Source: Hypericum androsaemum (lineage: Eukaryota > Streptophyta > Magnoliopsida > Malpighiales > Hypericaceae). Taken from it: a DNA stretch of 64,000 nucleotides. The notes beneath the pieces are model-generated. The model saw only the letters and a list, made by a program, of their open reading frames with translations. It was not told the DNA's origin and did not search any database. A program made the position numbers and the translations under genes. Positions 46,033 through 57,959 of this stretch are shown here, piece by piece (the first letter of the stretch is position 1; each line of letters starts with the position of its first letter). The stretch lies in the NCBI GenBank assembly GCA_963995505.1, contig OZ023198.1, forward strand, positions 7,960,558 to 8,024,557, in the 5' to 3' direction.

Positions 46033-48117
46033 ATGACACACTCGTATGTGCATGTTCCGGACATTGTTGGGAGAGAAGCAGCAAAACAAACTATCATCCG
46101 CTATTTGCATCAATGTGTGGGTGGTGTCTCCGTTATTCCTATTGTTGGGATGGGAGGCATGGGTAAGACCACACTCGCTAAATTAGTTTATAATGATGGT
46201 TGGGTGAAAGATAATTTCCAAATGAAACTTTGGGTCTGTGTTTCTGATGATTTCAATTTAAAGAAGGTGATTGTGCAAGTAATCAAATGTGCTAATGGCA
46301 GAGACCTTGATAACATGGACATCGAACAATTGCAACGAGAGATGAGAGACATTCTGGGTGGTAAGAAATACTTGCTTGTGCTTGATGATGTTTGGGAGGA
46401 AAATGAAAGAAAATGGCGAGATTTGAAGGAATTGTTGATTGGTGGTGCTGAAGGAAGTAAAGTTATTGTGACTACACGAAGCAGCATAGTTGCTTCAATT
46501 GTCAAAACGATTGAAGCTCCTTATAAGATAGAAGAGCTTTCTCATGATTTTTGCTTGAATCTATTCTTTAGATGTGCATTCGGGGAGGGAGAACAATGCC
46601 AGTGGCCTATCATCCTAACAAAAATTGGAGAAGAAATAGTTACCAAGTGTAAAGGTGTTCCCCTGGCTGTGATGACATTAGGAAGTTTGCTGAGGTTCAA
46701 GACCGATGAGACTGAATGGAAGTCGGTGAGAGACAGCGAGGTATGGAAGCTAGAGCAAAAAGAAAATGACATCATGCCTGCTCTAAGATTGAGCTATGAG
46801 CGGTTGCCATCTCATTTGAAGACTTGTTTTGCTTGCTGTTCAATTTTCCCCAAGGATTATGATTTTCCTGATTTCATTCTGACTGCATTATGGATGTCAC
46901 TCGATCTTCTTAAACTATCATCATCTTATGGGAGGCAGAGCTTGGAAGATGTGGGCCGTAGTTACTTCAATGAGTTGGCCTCTAGAGGGTTTTTCCAAGA
47001 TGTTGACGACGACGAGATAGTTTTCAGAAGTAGCAAAATGCACGATCTGGTACATGATCTTGCATTGTCAGTGTTGGGAGATGAGCTCTTCAATATAGCC
47101 TCCAATAGCAGCAACAAAGAACTGTTTAGTCCTCAGAGAACCCGGTACTTGTATTCTGGCAACCTAGACGACCAACCTGCCTCTCCAGACATAATACCCT
47201 TCTTGCAAAGCTTGGAGCGCATCCGGACAGCTTTTTTTGAATCAGGTACCAACATCTCATCTGTAGAGGCATGTCTTCCCAAGTTTAGGTACTTGCGCTT
47301 CCCGCTGTTCTCAGATTCAAACTTTGATATGCTACCGAAAGGAGTATTTTCAAATTCCCCGCATCTTAGATTTCTAGACATATCTATGAATAAGAAAATC
47401 AGACGACTCCCCAGTTCAATTTGTGAGCTGCATAGCTTGCAGTTTCTAAATCTGGGGGATTGTGATAGTCTGGAAGAGTTGCCCAAAAACATCAAGTACC
47501 TGGTTAGCCTTCGGTTCCTGATTCTAACTATAAAGCAGGTTCGGCTACCAAATGACGGGATAGGATCCCTGAAATCTCTTCGGTCCCTGTGGCTTGTTGG
47601 CTGTAAGAATATGGAACATTGGTGCGAAGATATTCGAGGGCTCCAAAACCTCCGGCAACTCTTTATTTTTGGTTGTCCGAGATTGAAGCGTCTCCCACAA
47701 GGTGTAAAGTACTTGCCAGCATTGGAGAGTCTAGCCATTGACGATTGTCACGACTTTGACTTTGGATTGGTGGACGGGGAGCAGAATCACGACATCACCA
47801 GTTGCGGGATCCGATTTTTGTGGCTTGGCATGTTACCCCAACTGGAGGAACTTCCGCAGTGGCTACTTCAAGGGTCTGCCAACACCCTACAAGAACTCTC
47901 AACTGATTGGTGCAAAAATCTGAAAGAATTTTGGAATCATCTGCAAAACCTACGTGCCCTTCAGAGTGTTCGTGTGATGACGTGCCCCAATGTGCTTCAC
48001 CCCGGAGAGGATTGGCTTAAGACTTGTCGCATCCCCAACATTATGATCGACGGGGAGTTGATTTCTCTTAAATCTTCTGCTGATGATGATATCAAGGAAC
48101 AACCAGCAGACATTTAG
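46033..48117 (+). CDS. NB-ARC-LRR protein lacking CC domain (NLR2), 694 aa open frame
   Basis: NLRs are intracellular immune receptors that switch between ADP- and ATP-bound states. The frame is open from MTHSYVH to the stop. P-loop GMGGMGKTT at residues 39-47, kinase-2 LLVLDDVW at 114-121, RNBS-B GSKVIVTTRSS, GLPL-type CKGVPLAV, RNBS-D CFACCSIFPKDYDF, MHD motif MHDLVHD at ~336, then leucine-rich repeats to about 690. The exon really starts near 45865 (SNPILFRFRMAHRV), but a TAG follows ERD just before MTHSYVH. So either translation starts at 46033 without the CC, or this is a young pseudogene. It is the tandem twin of NLR1; the LRR is fully open and close in sequence. Confidence 0.9.
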   Translation: MTHSYVHVPDIVGREAAKQTIIRYLHQCVGGVSVIPIVGMGGMGKTTLAKLVYNDGWVKDNFQMKLWVCVSDDFNLKKVIVQVIKCANGRDLDNMDIEQLQREMRDILGGKKYLLVLDDVWEENERKWRDLKELLIGGAEGSKVIVTTRSSIVASIVKTIEAPYKIEELSHDFCLNLFFRCAFGEGEQCQWPIILTKIGEEIVTKCKGVPLAVMTLGSLLRFKTDETEWKSVRDSEVWKLEQKENDIMPALRLSYERLPSHLKTCFACCSIFPKDYDFPDFILTALWMSLDLLKLSSSYGRQSLEDVGRSYFNELASRGFFQDVDDDEIVFRSSKMHDLVHDLALSVLGDELFNIASNSSNKELFSPQRTRYLYSGNLDDQPASPDIIPFLQSLERIRTAFFESGTNISSVEACLPKFRYLRFPLFSDSNFDMLPKGVFSNSPHLRFLDISMNKKIRRLPSSICELHSLQFLNLGDCDSLEELPKNIKYLVSLRFLILTIKQVRLPNDGIGSLKSLRSLWLVGCKNMEHWCEDIRGLQNLRQLFIFGCPRLKRLPQGVKYLPALESLAIDDCHDFDFGLVDGEQNHDITSCGIRFLWLGMLPQLEELPQWLLQGSANTLQELSTDWCKNLKEFWNHLQNLRALQSVRVMTCPNVLHPGEDWLKTCRIPNIMIDGELISLKSSADDDIKEQPADI

Positions 48118-48595
48118 TGTGTGTTTAGTAAAAGCTTTTGGATATTGGTTGATAGCTTGTGGTTGATGATACAGCCGATGACAATCACATTACCTACGTG
48201 TTTGTGTGGATGTTAAAGTTCTATTACTAGTTTTATCTTTTGATTTGTAATTTATACAAGGATTACAATAGCTTTTGCTTGAGTTAATATCAACGACCTG
48301 ATATTACATTATGTTAAGTAAAAATTTAGTTTAGTACCATACCGACTTGCAAGCCACTATTAACGGCCTAATCTTGTTTTTTATTACATTACCTTATTCA
48401 TGTAATTTGAATGTTAGGTATAGGTGCTATTCCAATTATATGTTTGTAAGGAGCGTTACTAGCAACAAGTTTGCATAGGAACGTGGCGGATTCGAAGCAT
48501 ATAAGATATTGGGTGGGGAGCATGTGAATTACTGTTTGAGGAATACTAGTGGGCCCAAAATAACTCAGCATTAGGAAGACATTTGCTGTTGATTT

Positions 48596-49385
48596 TTTTT
48601 GGAAAGAGTGGCTATATTAATATAAACGGGTTACAATATAAGAAATGAAAATACATAGACAAGTAACGGTGGCACTGAACAAAAAAAAGAAACCAAATTA
48701 CAGTCCACAGAGTGGCACGATAACCGAAGGGGAGGTATGCCAAGACAAGCTACAACTTAAAAATCACAAAATAATATCATAGACCTCACCAAGTGGGTAT
48801 TTTGAATGCACACAAGATGCATGCAAATGAAAGTCCCGGTTGAACGAGTTCAACCGAGACAAATTGCTTCACCTGCGACAACAAGAATGGTTTCGAGATC
48901 CGAACTGATATCAAATGAAGCCAAGACTGATCCAAGCAAAAGAAAAAAAAGACAGTAGGACAAAATAAACAACATAGAGATTGCCCAAACAAGAACATTC
49001 AACAAATGGGACTTGGGCAAGAAAGCCAAATGCAGCAAAAATAAACAACAAAGCAGCATAGTTGCGACAAAAATGAAGACAAGCAAAAATAAAACAGAAA
49101 AAGAACCGGAGGGGTAGTCAACCAACCCCTTCGGCCCTCGACCAAGCCCCGCCTAGGAACACTGGAAGATAGGCCAACGACGCTGCCGGTGAGACGAACG
49201 ACGGGGAATGACCTGTGAAGACTGCTAGTAGTGGTGGGTTGACCAACGTCGAGGACTGGTCAGGTGAGGTCGGACGGAGAGGCGAGGCTACCATCTGGGC
49301 AAAACGGAGCAAAAAGATGAGGGGGAGGTTGCCGAAAGGAAAGGTTAAGTTGAAGAAGAACCTTGAGGGAAGGTTGCCGATATTA
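48596..49385 (-). mobile_element. non-autonomous non-LTR retroelement, 10-bp TSD
   Basis: Bounded by ctgttgattt (48586-48595 and 49386-49395), with an A tract (minus strand) at the left end. The paralogous NLR1 flank at 44118-44150 (cttttgctttc...gttgatttgagcattta) shows the uninterrupted site. Same family as 35850-36745. No protein recognised. Confidence 0.85.
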
Positions 49386-49395
49386 CTGTTGATTT

Positions 49396-50105
49396 GAGCA
49401 TTTATTTTTTAGAACTTAAATACGTAAAAATATCCATAAAGTATTATTGTTGATACCAGAAATGTTATTATATAATAGAAGTTTATGTTTTTCTTCTAAA
49501 AATATAAAATTTTAAATTTTGAATAGTAAATATCAAAAAACTGCTTTGTCTATTTTGAATTTACCTAAAATCTCAATTAGCGTTATTCAAATGCTACATT
49601 TGATTGAGATATTTTCTTACAACAAAATACTTATCAAAAGGACCATTTGAAGACGATTGAGAATATTAACGATGATGTAAAATTCATCAAACAAGAAACT
49701 AATATCTTGAAATATATTTTTTAAATTCGTAAAGTATATAAAAATATACATATTTATTAAAAAATATTATTCATGCAAAAAATTAAGACCGCGATTAAGC
49801 ACAAATTTTTTCTGAAAAAGTATTAGTTATTACTATAGATTGGTTATTAGAATTTTGACACTGGTCCGACTCGAGACTAGAACTTTTTATCAGTTTATAA
49901 AGATTATCACTTTACATGACATATATATTTCAAATATTATACCTTAGTGTAACATTATTAATACTTAAATGGGAAAATTTGTGTATAACAGGATGTCTAA
50001 TACCAGAAGATGAAAGTTAATTTGATCCATAGGTAAGAAAGCTAGCCTACAATTCTTAGGTATTCAATCAACAACTTGGTTTTGAAAATCAATTCACTGA
50101 GTGCA
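49396..50105. other. AT-rich dispersed repeat, no gene
   Basis: 49620-49930 matches 62130-62460 (shared: gatgatgtaaa-tt-atcaaacaag, aaagtatataaaaatat, agttattac-atagat). No coding potential. Confidence 0.6.
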
Positions 50106-50114
50106 CATAATAGA

Positions 50115-51484
50115 GGGATTTTTTCTCAAATAGGTAAAAAATATACATATTTTCCCTATATAGGTAAAAAGTTATACATATTCCCAAAATAGGTCGAAAG
50201 ATTTTTTAATATTAAAATTTTTTGAAGAAGGCGCCCTCTCCAAATGGCGCCTCGACTGCAACCGCTACAGCTTGTCGGAAAACTAGATTAAAAAAAAAAA
50301 TTAGTGGAGGCGCCCTAATAGGTTGGCGCCTCCAAAAAAAAAAATTTTTGATTCCAAAAAAAAAATATTTGGTCGTAGAATAAATAAAGAGATACCGAGC
50401 AATTAAAAGTGGCCGAATTTATTGAAATTTATTTTTTTGCAAATTATGGATAAACTTGATTCAATTCGTAAATTTATCCCAATACTTTGATCTGAATTTA
50501 TCAAAATATACTTACATTTTTACTTGCAGTAGTATAAAATAATACCAAAAAAAATCAAAGTGGAGGCGCCACCCAACTAGGGCGCCTCCTTTATTTTTTT
50601 TTGAGTTTTTTAATGACATTAGGAGTTTTTTAATGACTTTTTATAGATTTATTTTTAACTAATGTTGCAATAAATAGAAAATTAAATACAATCCATCTAA
50701 ATTTGATTTATTTTGAATTTTTTAATGAACTTTATTTAATAGAGTTTTTCTTTTTGTAACTCTTTCCCCCTTTTTGTAAAAGTTATCTTAAAAATTAAAT
50801 TTCAAGATTGTAATCTATGTTCGGTTTAACAGAGTTCTATATTTATTTGAATAATAATCTTAATTAGATATAGATGGATTGTATTTAATTTTCTATTTAT
50901 TGCAATATTGGCTAAAAATAAATCTATAGAAAGTCATTAAAAAACTCCTAATATCATTAAAAAACTCAAAAAAATAATAATAAAGGAGGCGCCCTAGTTG
51001 GGTGGCGCCTCCACTTTGATTTTTTTTTAATTGTTGTCCACTTAGCTTATTTGTATTATTTTATACTACTGCAAGTAAAAATGTAAGTATATTTTGATAA
51101 ATTCAGATCAAAGTATTGGGATAAATTTACGAATTGAATCAAGTTTATCCATAATTTGCAAAAAAATAAATTTCAATAAATTCGGCCACTTTTAATTGCT
51201 CGGCATCTCTTTATTTATTCTACGACCAAAATTTTTTTTTTTAGGAATCCAAATTTTGTTTTGGGAGGCGCCAACCTATTAGGGCGCCTCCACTAATTTT
51301 TTTAAAAAAAATCTAGTTTCCCGACAAGCTGTAGCGGTTGCAGTCGAGGCGCCATTTGGAGAGGGCGCCTTCTTCAAAAAATTTTAATATTAAAAAATCT
51401 TTCGACCTATTTTGGGAATGTGTATAACTTTTTACCTATATAGGGAAAATATGTATATTTTTTACCTATTTGAGAAAAAATCCC
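50115..51484. mobile_element. foldback MULE with ~600-bp arms and perfect 9-bp TSD
   Basis: The left arm (50115 to about 50710) and right arm (about 50870-51484) are inverted copies, leaving a ~160-bp AT-rich loop. The exact 9-bp duplication cataataga flanks it (50106-50114, 51485-51493). Each arm holds three small palindromes of the form ggaggcgcc-N10-ggcgcctcc (near 50226, 50307, 50563 and mirrored near 50988, 51262, 51343). The ends match the small element at 8549-9785. No protein. Confidence 0.93.
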
Positions 51485-51920
51485 CATAATAGAAGCAAGC
51501 ATAGATATTCTCTAAATCCTTCACACATGTCTCGTTGCATTGTTTAGCATTTCATGCAATTTAGAAATCTGACCACTTCTTTACTTATAAAAAAGAAATC
51601 CGACCACTTGCATAATATCTATAGAGAATGCACAAAAAAAATAATAAATTATCCTTTAAAAAAAATACAAAGGTTATTTTTTTTGGTAAAACGTCACTTT
51701 AGTACTCTATGGTTTGGCCATTTGATACTTACAACCCTGTGGTAAAAAACGTATTAAACTGGTTCCTGAAGTTTCAAAAGGACTTCACGGGCAGCTTCAG
51801 CTGCTCAAACTTGAAACGCTACCATTTTGTGCTACGTGGCACACTAGCTAGGAAAAAATTTTCCCAGGTGTCATGAGTTCATAAGGAAAATTTCAAAATA
51901 ACCCAAAATTTATTTGCAAA

Positions 51921-52174
51921 GGTGCTATTGGCGAAGACCTCAGCAACATGGACATCGATCAATTGCAACGAGAGCTAAGAGACATGTTGGATGGTAAGAA
52001 ATACTTGCTTGTGCTTTGATGATGTCGAGGAAGATGAAAAAAATGGTTGGACCTAAAGGCCTTGTTAATTGGTGGTTCTAATGGAAGTAAAGTTATTGTG
52101 ACCATACGAAGCTACAAAGTTGCTTCGATCATCGGAACGATTGAGTCTCCGAGCTTTCTCATGAAGAAAGACTG
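51921..52174 (+). pseudogene. NB-ARC fragment (unit 1)
   Basis: Matches NLR1/NLR2 from the AIGKDLSNMDIEQLQREL region through kinase-2 and RNBS-B (tggtaagaaatacttgcttgt, aagtaaagttattgtgacca). An extra base in tgctttgatgatgt destroys the kinase-2 frame, and further changes follow. About 85 codons; no start, no LRR. Confidence 0.88.
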
Positions 52175-52382
52175 AGTAAAATTTTATTTATTCAAAAATG
52201 AAGGCCTTAATAGTAATTAATTAAAATTATTATTTTTATATTGTTTAGTGCTCATGCGCACATATCTCCTAAATAAATGAAAGATAATAATCAATCTAAA
52301 GAGATACTTTTGAAAATGTACTTAGATATCATTAATAATAATTTTGTAGTGATCCGTGTTTATCTGATATCTTAGGTGGTGT

Positions 52383-54718
52383 TGTTGCAGTTAAAGTGGG
52401 GATAGAACCTAACTTGTAGTACCGATAAATTCGACGAAACACGAACGATCTTCGAGCAAACTTGGAACTACAAACTTTACCTCGAGTCACCAATGAATCA
52501 CCATGTGATTGACTTGACGAAGCTTCAAACCAATCCGTTAGAAGCCTTCGATCTTGTGTTCTTGAGAAGTGATTTGTAATCACTATCCTTAAAGTGTTAT
52601 TTGCCCCCACTATATGTTGCCAACGGGTTCTGATAAGTACACTCCTAGGATTACTCAGGAATTCTAGATATTCTAAGTGGCAAGTAATATAATATCACCT
52701 CTAAAACTATAACAACAATGTCTTTATGGTGAACATGTAGAAAAGAAAGAAGACTTGAATAAAATGGATATGGATGCGATGATTAAGTGGCAATGAGAGA
52801 CTCATATTTATAAGATCTCAAAAGCCACCTAAATCAATTCCTAAAGGCCATAAATGAATCTAATTTCCAAAGGCCATCTCCAGAAATTATCTCTTTTCTT
52901 GAAAGTTTACCAATTTCAAGTTGGAAAGACACTTCCATTTCTTCATCTCTTCTTTTCTATATTTTCATAATATTTTACTTAATTGTTAACCATATGATGT
53001 CTATTGGTTTTACCAAATGACATCAACAATCCTTCACTTGGTTAACAATTCAATCCACCAATCCCATAGTCTTATGCATTTAAAATGTGTCTTTCAAAGT
53101 TTAAACGAAATTGATGATGGCTAGTTCCTTAAACCTCAATTCCTTTTGTCCAAACCAGAAATAATTTCACACATAAGCTATGAACATTTGGTTTCATTCC
53201 CAGAGAATTTTAGCACTATTAATGGCCTTGTGCTCTTCCTAGTTTCATGAACATTTGTAAAGTTCTTCCTCCAAACTTTGTTAGAAGTGGCACCCCTCCC
53301 GATGTTCATATAGGTGGAGTTGTCCTTTTATGTCTTGGTGTTTTAAGACAATACACTTATCTCTTTGTCCGACAAGTTGAATCCATTAAGAGTATTAGTA
53401 ATACTTCAACCTCTAACACCTAAACAAGTACTTTGGTCCGTACCTAGTTTTTCGCCACAACAATAGCTTGTTATTACCATTTAAACCTTTAGACTAGGGA
53501 TAATGCTAGAATAGAGGTTGAGTTACCACTATTGCTAACTTTTAGAAATATCTTTAGATTCATTCCCAAAATTCATGCGCTTTATTAAATCTCTCGAGAG
53601 TCATTTAGTGAATAAATCTTATGAATTATTGTTGGTCCATATAAACACTATCGTGAATATATTTGTCAATATCAAGTAGCTAACGTACTCATGTCGCAAA
53701 TGATATGTCTATTTTTTTTTGTACACCGAGAAAGATGCTAGATATAATCGTTTGGCTACCACAGTACAAAGAGATGACTTGCATCGGTTGTGGCCACAAC
53801 TCATCATCTAATAATAGATCCTTTAGTCATTCTTCCTCTTTGTCTGTATTTTCCAAAGTTGTGAACTTTGACTTTAACATTTAATATGATATATATGTTT
53901 CTTTCTTTAATTCAAAGAAACCGCACCGCCTACATATCAACATCCAACTTAAAGTTGACTGATAGTTCTTTAGTCAGTTATTCAACTAGCTTCCGAGTAT
54001 CCTTCTAGCACAAAAGAAAAGTTGCAAAGAGTCCACATTCTTTTCTAGAATTTTCAGGACTCACCCAACTCTTTATTCAGTGACTAGCTCCTAGATTACT
54101 TGCTTTGGGTAATAGCCTTCTTAAATTCCAAGTACTCAAATATGAGTAACTTACTTTTTCAATGTAATGAGATCGCCAAGGCTTAACCCCCACTATGTCT
54201 TGTATTGTGATACCGATGATGGATCCAAATATCCACAAGACATGCAACTATCATTTTCCATGTATAAATTGGTTGGCAACTTTGGCACTAAGGAGCATAG
54301 TAACCACTATTTTCTCCAAAGTCCATTTTTCATTCGGTACTTATGAAGCATGGAATCCACTATGTCCTCCAAAGTCCTTTTTACATCCGGCACTAAGGAG
54401 CATGAAATCTATCATGTCCTTCAAAATTCTCCCTTTTTTTTCCGGCCAATCCATTTTTAAAAAAATGTGTAAGGTGCATCTCTTTTGAAAGACAACATCA
54501 TATTCTTTTTAAAAATATTGAAAATGCAATAAAAGATAAACATTCTCTCAAACATTTCAAATGCTCAATCCTCATGTATTGTCAAATATACACTGAGATA
54601 CGTGAATGACCAACTATAGTAGTTATCAAATAATGACTTCTTACCATAACTTGCATTTGTCGCAACAAATTTCATCAGTTACATATTTCACCTGTCAAGC
54701 CGCTGCAGGATGTTACGA
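52383..54718 (-). mobile_element. Copia retrotransposon 3' part: RNase H relic, PPT, LTR (unit 1)
   Basis: On the minus strand: a decayed RNase H (about 53860-53560) reading LKDLLLDDELWPQPM, then SLYCGSQTII and an EYVR-like part, with many stops; then the polypurine tract region (aaccaagtgaaggat), then an LTR from TGTTGATGTC at 53028 to GCAACA at 52383 (646 bp) with a TATA box (ttataaatatgag, about 52795-52805). The 5' half and the second LTR are missing. The PPT-LTR junction is typical of plant Copia elements. Confidence 0.75.
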
Positions 54719-55105
54719 TGCATTGTTTGGCATTTCATGCAATTTAGAAATCTGACCACTTCTTTACTTATAAAAAAGAAATCTGACCACTTGCATAATA
54801 CCTATAGAGAATGCACAAATAAAATAATAAATTATCCTTTAAAAAAAATACAAAGGTTATTTTTTTGGTAAAACTTCACTTTAGTACTCTATAGTTTGGC
54901 CATTTGATACTTACAACCTTGTGGTAAAAAACGTATTAAACTGGTCCCTGAAGTTTCAAAAGGACTTCACGGGCAGCTTTCCAGCTGCTCAAACTTGAAA
55001 CACTACCATTTTGTGCTACGTGGCACGCTAGCTAGGAAAAAAATTTCCCAGGTGTCACTGAGTTCATAAGGAAAATTTCAAAACAACCCAAAAATTATTT
55101 GCAAA

Positions 55106-55360
55106 GGTGCTATTGGCGAAGACCTCAGCAACATGGACATCGATCAATTGCAACAAGAGCTAAGAGACATTTTGGATGGTAAGAAATACTTGCTTGTGCT
55201 TTGATGATGTCGAGGAAGATGAAAGAAATGGCTGGATCTAAAGGCCTTGTTAATTGGTGGTGCTAATGGAAGTAAAATTATTGTGACCATACGAAGCTAC
55301 AAAGTTGCTTCGATCATCAGAACGATTGAGTCTCCGAGCTTTCTCATGAAGAAAGACTGA
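55106..55360 (+). pseudogene. NB-ARC fragment (unit 2)
   Basis: Duplicate of the fragment at 51921-52174 with the same frame-breaking extra base in the kinase-2 region, showing that the fragment was already dead before the duplication. Confidence 0.88.
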
Positions 55361-55609
55361 GTGAACTTTTATTTATTCAAAAATGAAGACCTTAATAGTA
55401 ATTAATTAAAATTATTATTTTTATACTGTTTAGTGCTCATGCGCACATATCTCCTAAATAAATGAAAGATAATAATCAATCTAAAGAGTCACCCTAATTT
55501 TGGTTAGGACATTATGGCGTTACCAAATAAATACTTTTGAAAATGTACTTACATAGTATTAATAATAATTTTATAGTAATCGGTGTTTATCTGATATCTT
55601 AGGTGGTGG

Positions 55610-57937
55610 TGTTGTAGTTAAAGTGGGGATAGAACCTGACTTGTAGTATCGATAAATTCGACGAAACACGAACGATTTCGAGCAAACTTGGAACTACAAA
55701 CTTTACCTTGAGTCACCAATGAATCACCATGTGATTGACTTGACGAAACTTCAAACCAATCCGTTAGAAGCCTTTGATCTTGTATTCTTGAGACGTGATT
55801 TGTAATCACTGCTCTTAAAGTGTTATTTGCTCTTTATTATATGTTGCCAACGGGTTCTGGCAAGTACACTCCTAGGATTACTCAAGAATTCTAGATATTA
55901 TAAGTAGCAAGTAATAGAATATCATCTCTAAAACTATAACAACAATGTCTTTATGGTGAACATGTAGAAAAGAAAGAAGACTTGAATAAAATGGATATGG
56001 ATGCGATGATTAAGTGGCAATGAGCGACTTATATTTATAAGATCTCAAAAGCCACCTAAATCAATTCCTAAAGGCCATAAATGAATCTAATTTCCAAAGG
56101 CTATCTCCAAAAATTATATCTTTTCATAAAAGTCTACCAATTTCAAGTTGGAAAGACACTTCCATTTCTTCATCTCTTCTTTTCTGTATTTTCATAATAT
56201 TTCACTTAATTGTTAACCATATGATGTCTATTGGTTTTACCAAATGACATCAACAATCCTCCACTTGGTTAACAATTCAATCCACCAATCCCATAGTCTT
56301 ATGCATTTAAAATGTGTCTTTCAAAATTTAAACGAAATTGATGATGGCTAGTTGCTTAGACCTCAATTCTTTTTGTCGAAACCAGAAATAATTTCATACA
56401 TAAGCTATGAACATTTTGTTTCATTCCCAGAGAATTTCAGCACTATTAATGGCCTTGTGCTCTTCCTAGTTTCATGAACATTTGCAAAGTTCTTCCTCTG
56501 AATTTTGTTAGAAGTGGCACCACTCCCGATGTTCATATAGGTGGAGTTGTCCTTTTATATCTTGGTATTTTAAGACAATACACTTGTCTCTTTGTCCGAC
56601 AAGTTGAATCCATTAAGAGTATTAGTAATACTTCAACCTCCAACACCTAAACAAGTAATTTGGTCCGTACCTAGTTTTCTACCACAACAATAGCTTGTTA
56701 TTACACTTTAAACCTTTAGACTAGGGATAATGCTAGAATAGAGGTTGGGTTACCACTATTGGTGACTTTTAGAAATATCTTTAGATCCATTCCCAAAATT
56801 TATGCGCTTTATTAAATCTCTCAAGAGTCATTTAGTGAATAAATCTTCTGAATTATTGTCGGTCCATATAAACACTATCGTGAATATATCTGTCAATATC
56901 AAGTAGCTAACGTACTCATGCCACAAATGATATGCCTATTTTTTTCGTTGTACACCGAGAAAGATGCTAGACATAATCGTTTGGCTACCACAGTACAAAG
57001 AGATGACTTGCATCGGTTGTGGCCACAACTCATCATCTAATAATAGATCCTTTAGTTATTCTTCCTCTTTGTCTGTATTTTCCAAAGTTGTGAACTTTGA
57101 CTTTATCATTTAATATGATATATATGTTTCTTTCTTTAATTCAAAAAAACCGCACCGCCTACATATCAACATCCAACTTAAAGTTGACCGATAGTTTTTT
57201 AGTCAGTTATTCAACTAGCTTTCGAGTATCCTTCTAGCACAAAAAAAAGTTGCAAAGAGTCCACATTCTTTTCTAGAATTTTCAGGACTCACCCAACTCT
57301 TTATTCAGTGACTAGCTCCTAGATTACTCGCTTTGGGTAATAGCCTTCTTAAATTTCAAGTACTCAAATCTGAGTAACTTACTTTCTCAATGTAATGAGA
57401 TCGCCAAGGCTTAACCCCCACTATGTCTTGTATTGTGATACCGATGATGGATCCAAATATCCACAAGACATGTAACTATCATTTTCCATGAATAAATTGG
57501 TTGGCAACTTTGGCACTAAGGAGCATAGTAACCACTATTTTCTTCAAAGTCCAGTTTTCATTCGGTACTTATGGAGCATGGAATCTACTATGTCCTCCAA
57601 AGTCCTTTTTACATCCGACACTAAGGAGCATAAAATCCATCATGTCCTTCAAAATTCTCCCTTTTTTTTCGGCCAATCCATTTTTTTTTAAATATGTAAG
57701 GTGCATCTCTTTTGAAAGACAATACCATATTCTTTTTAAAAACATTGAAAATGCAATAAAAGATAAACATTCTCTCAAACATTTCAAATGCTCAATCCTC
57801 GTGTATCGTCAAATATACACTGACATACTTGAATGACCAACTGTAGTAGTTATCAAATAATGACTTTTTACCATAACTTGCATTTGTCGCAACAAATTTT
57901 ATCAGTTACGTATTTCACCTGTCAAACCGCTGCAAGA
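55610..57937 (-). mobile_element. Copia remnant (unit 2)
   Basis: LTR 55610-56255 (646 bp, as in unit 1). The PPT is better preserved here (aaccaagtggaggattgttg), with RNase H relic at about 57070-56780. Same truncation as unit 1, so the truncation predates the duplication. Confidence 0.75.
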
Positions 57938-57959
57938 TGTTATGATCATTTTCTTACAA

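Larger units (their letters stand above)
51536..54718. repeat. 3.18-kb tandem duplication, unit 1
   Basis: The sequence from tgcattgtttagcatttc (51536) recurs from tgcattgtttggcatttc (54719) for its full length with scattered substitutions and small indels (e.g. a ~45-bp block at 55485-55535 only in unit 2). It contains an NB-ARC fragment and a Copia remnant. Confidence 0.93.
54719..57937. repeat. 3.2-kb tandem duplication, unit 2
   Basis: Second unit; ends at cgctgcaagatgttatgat, the counterpart of 54700-54718. Contains the second NB-ARC fragment and second Copia remnant. Confidence 0.93.
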
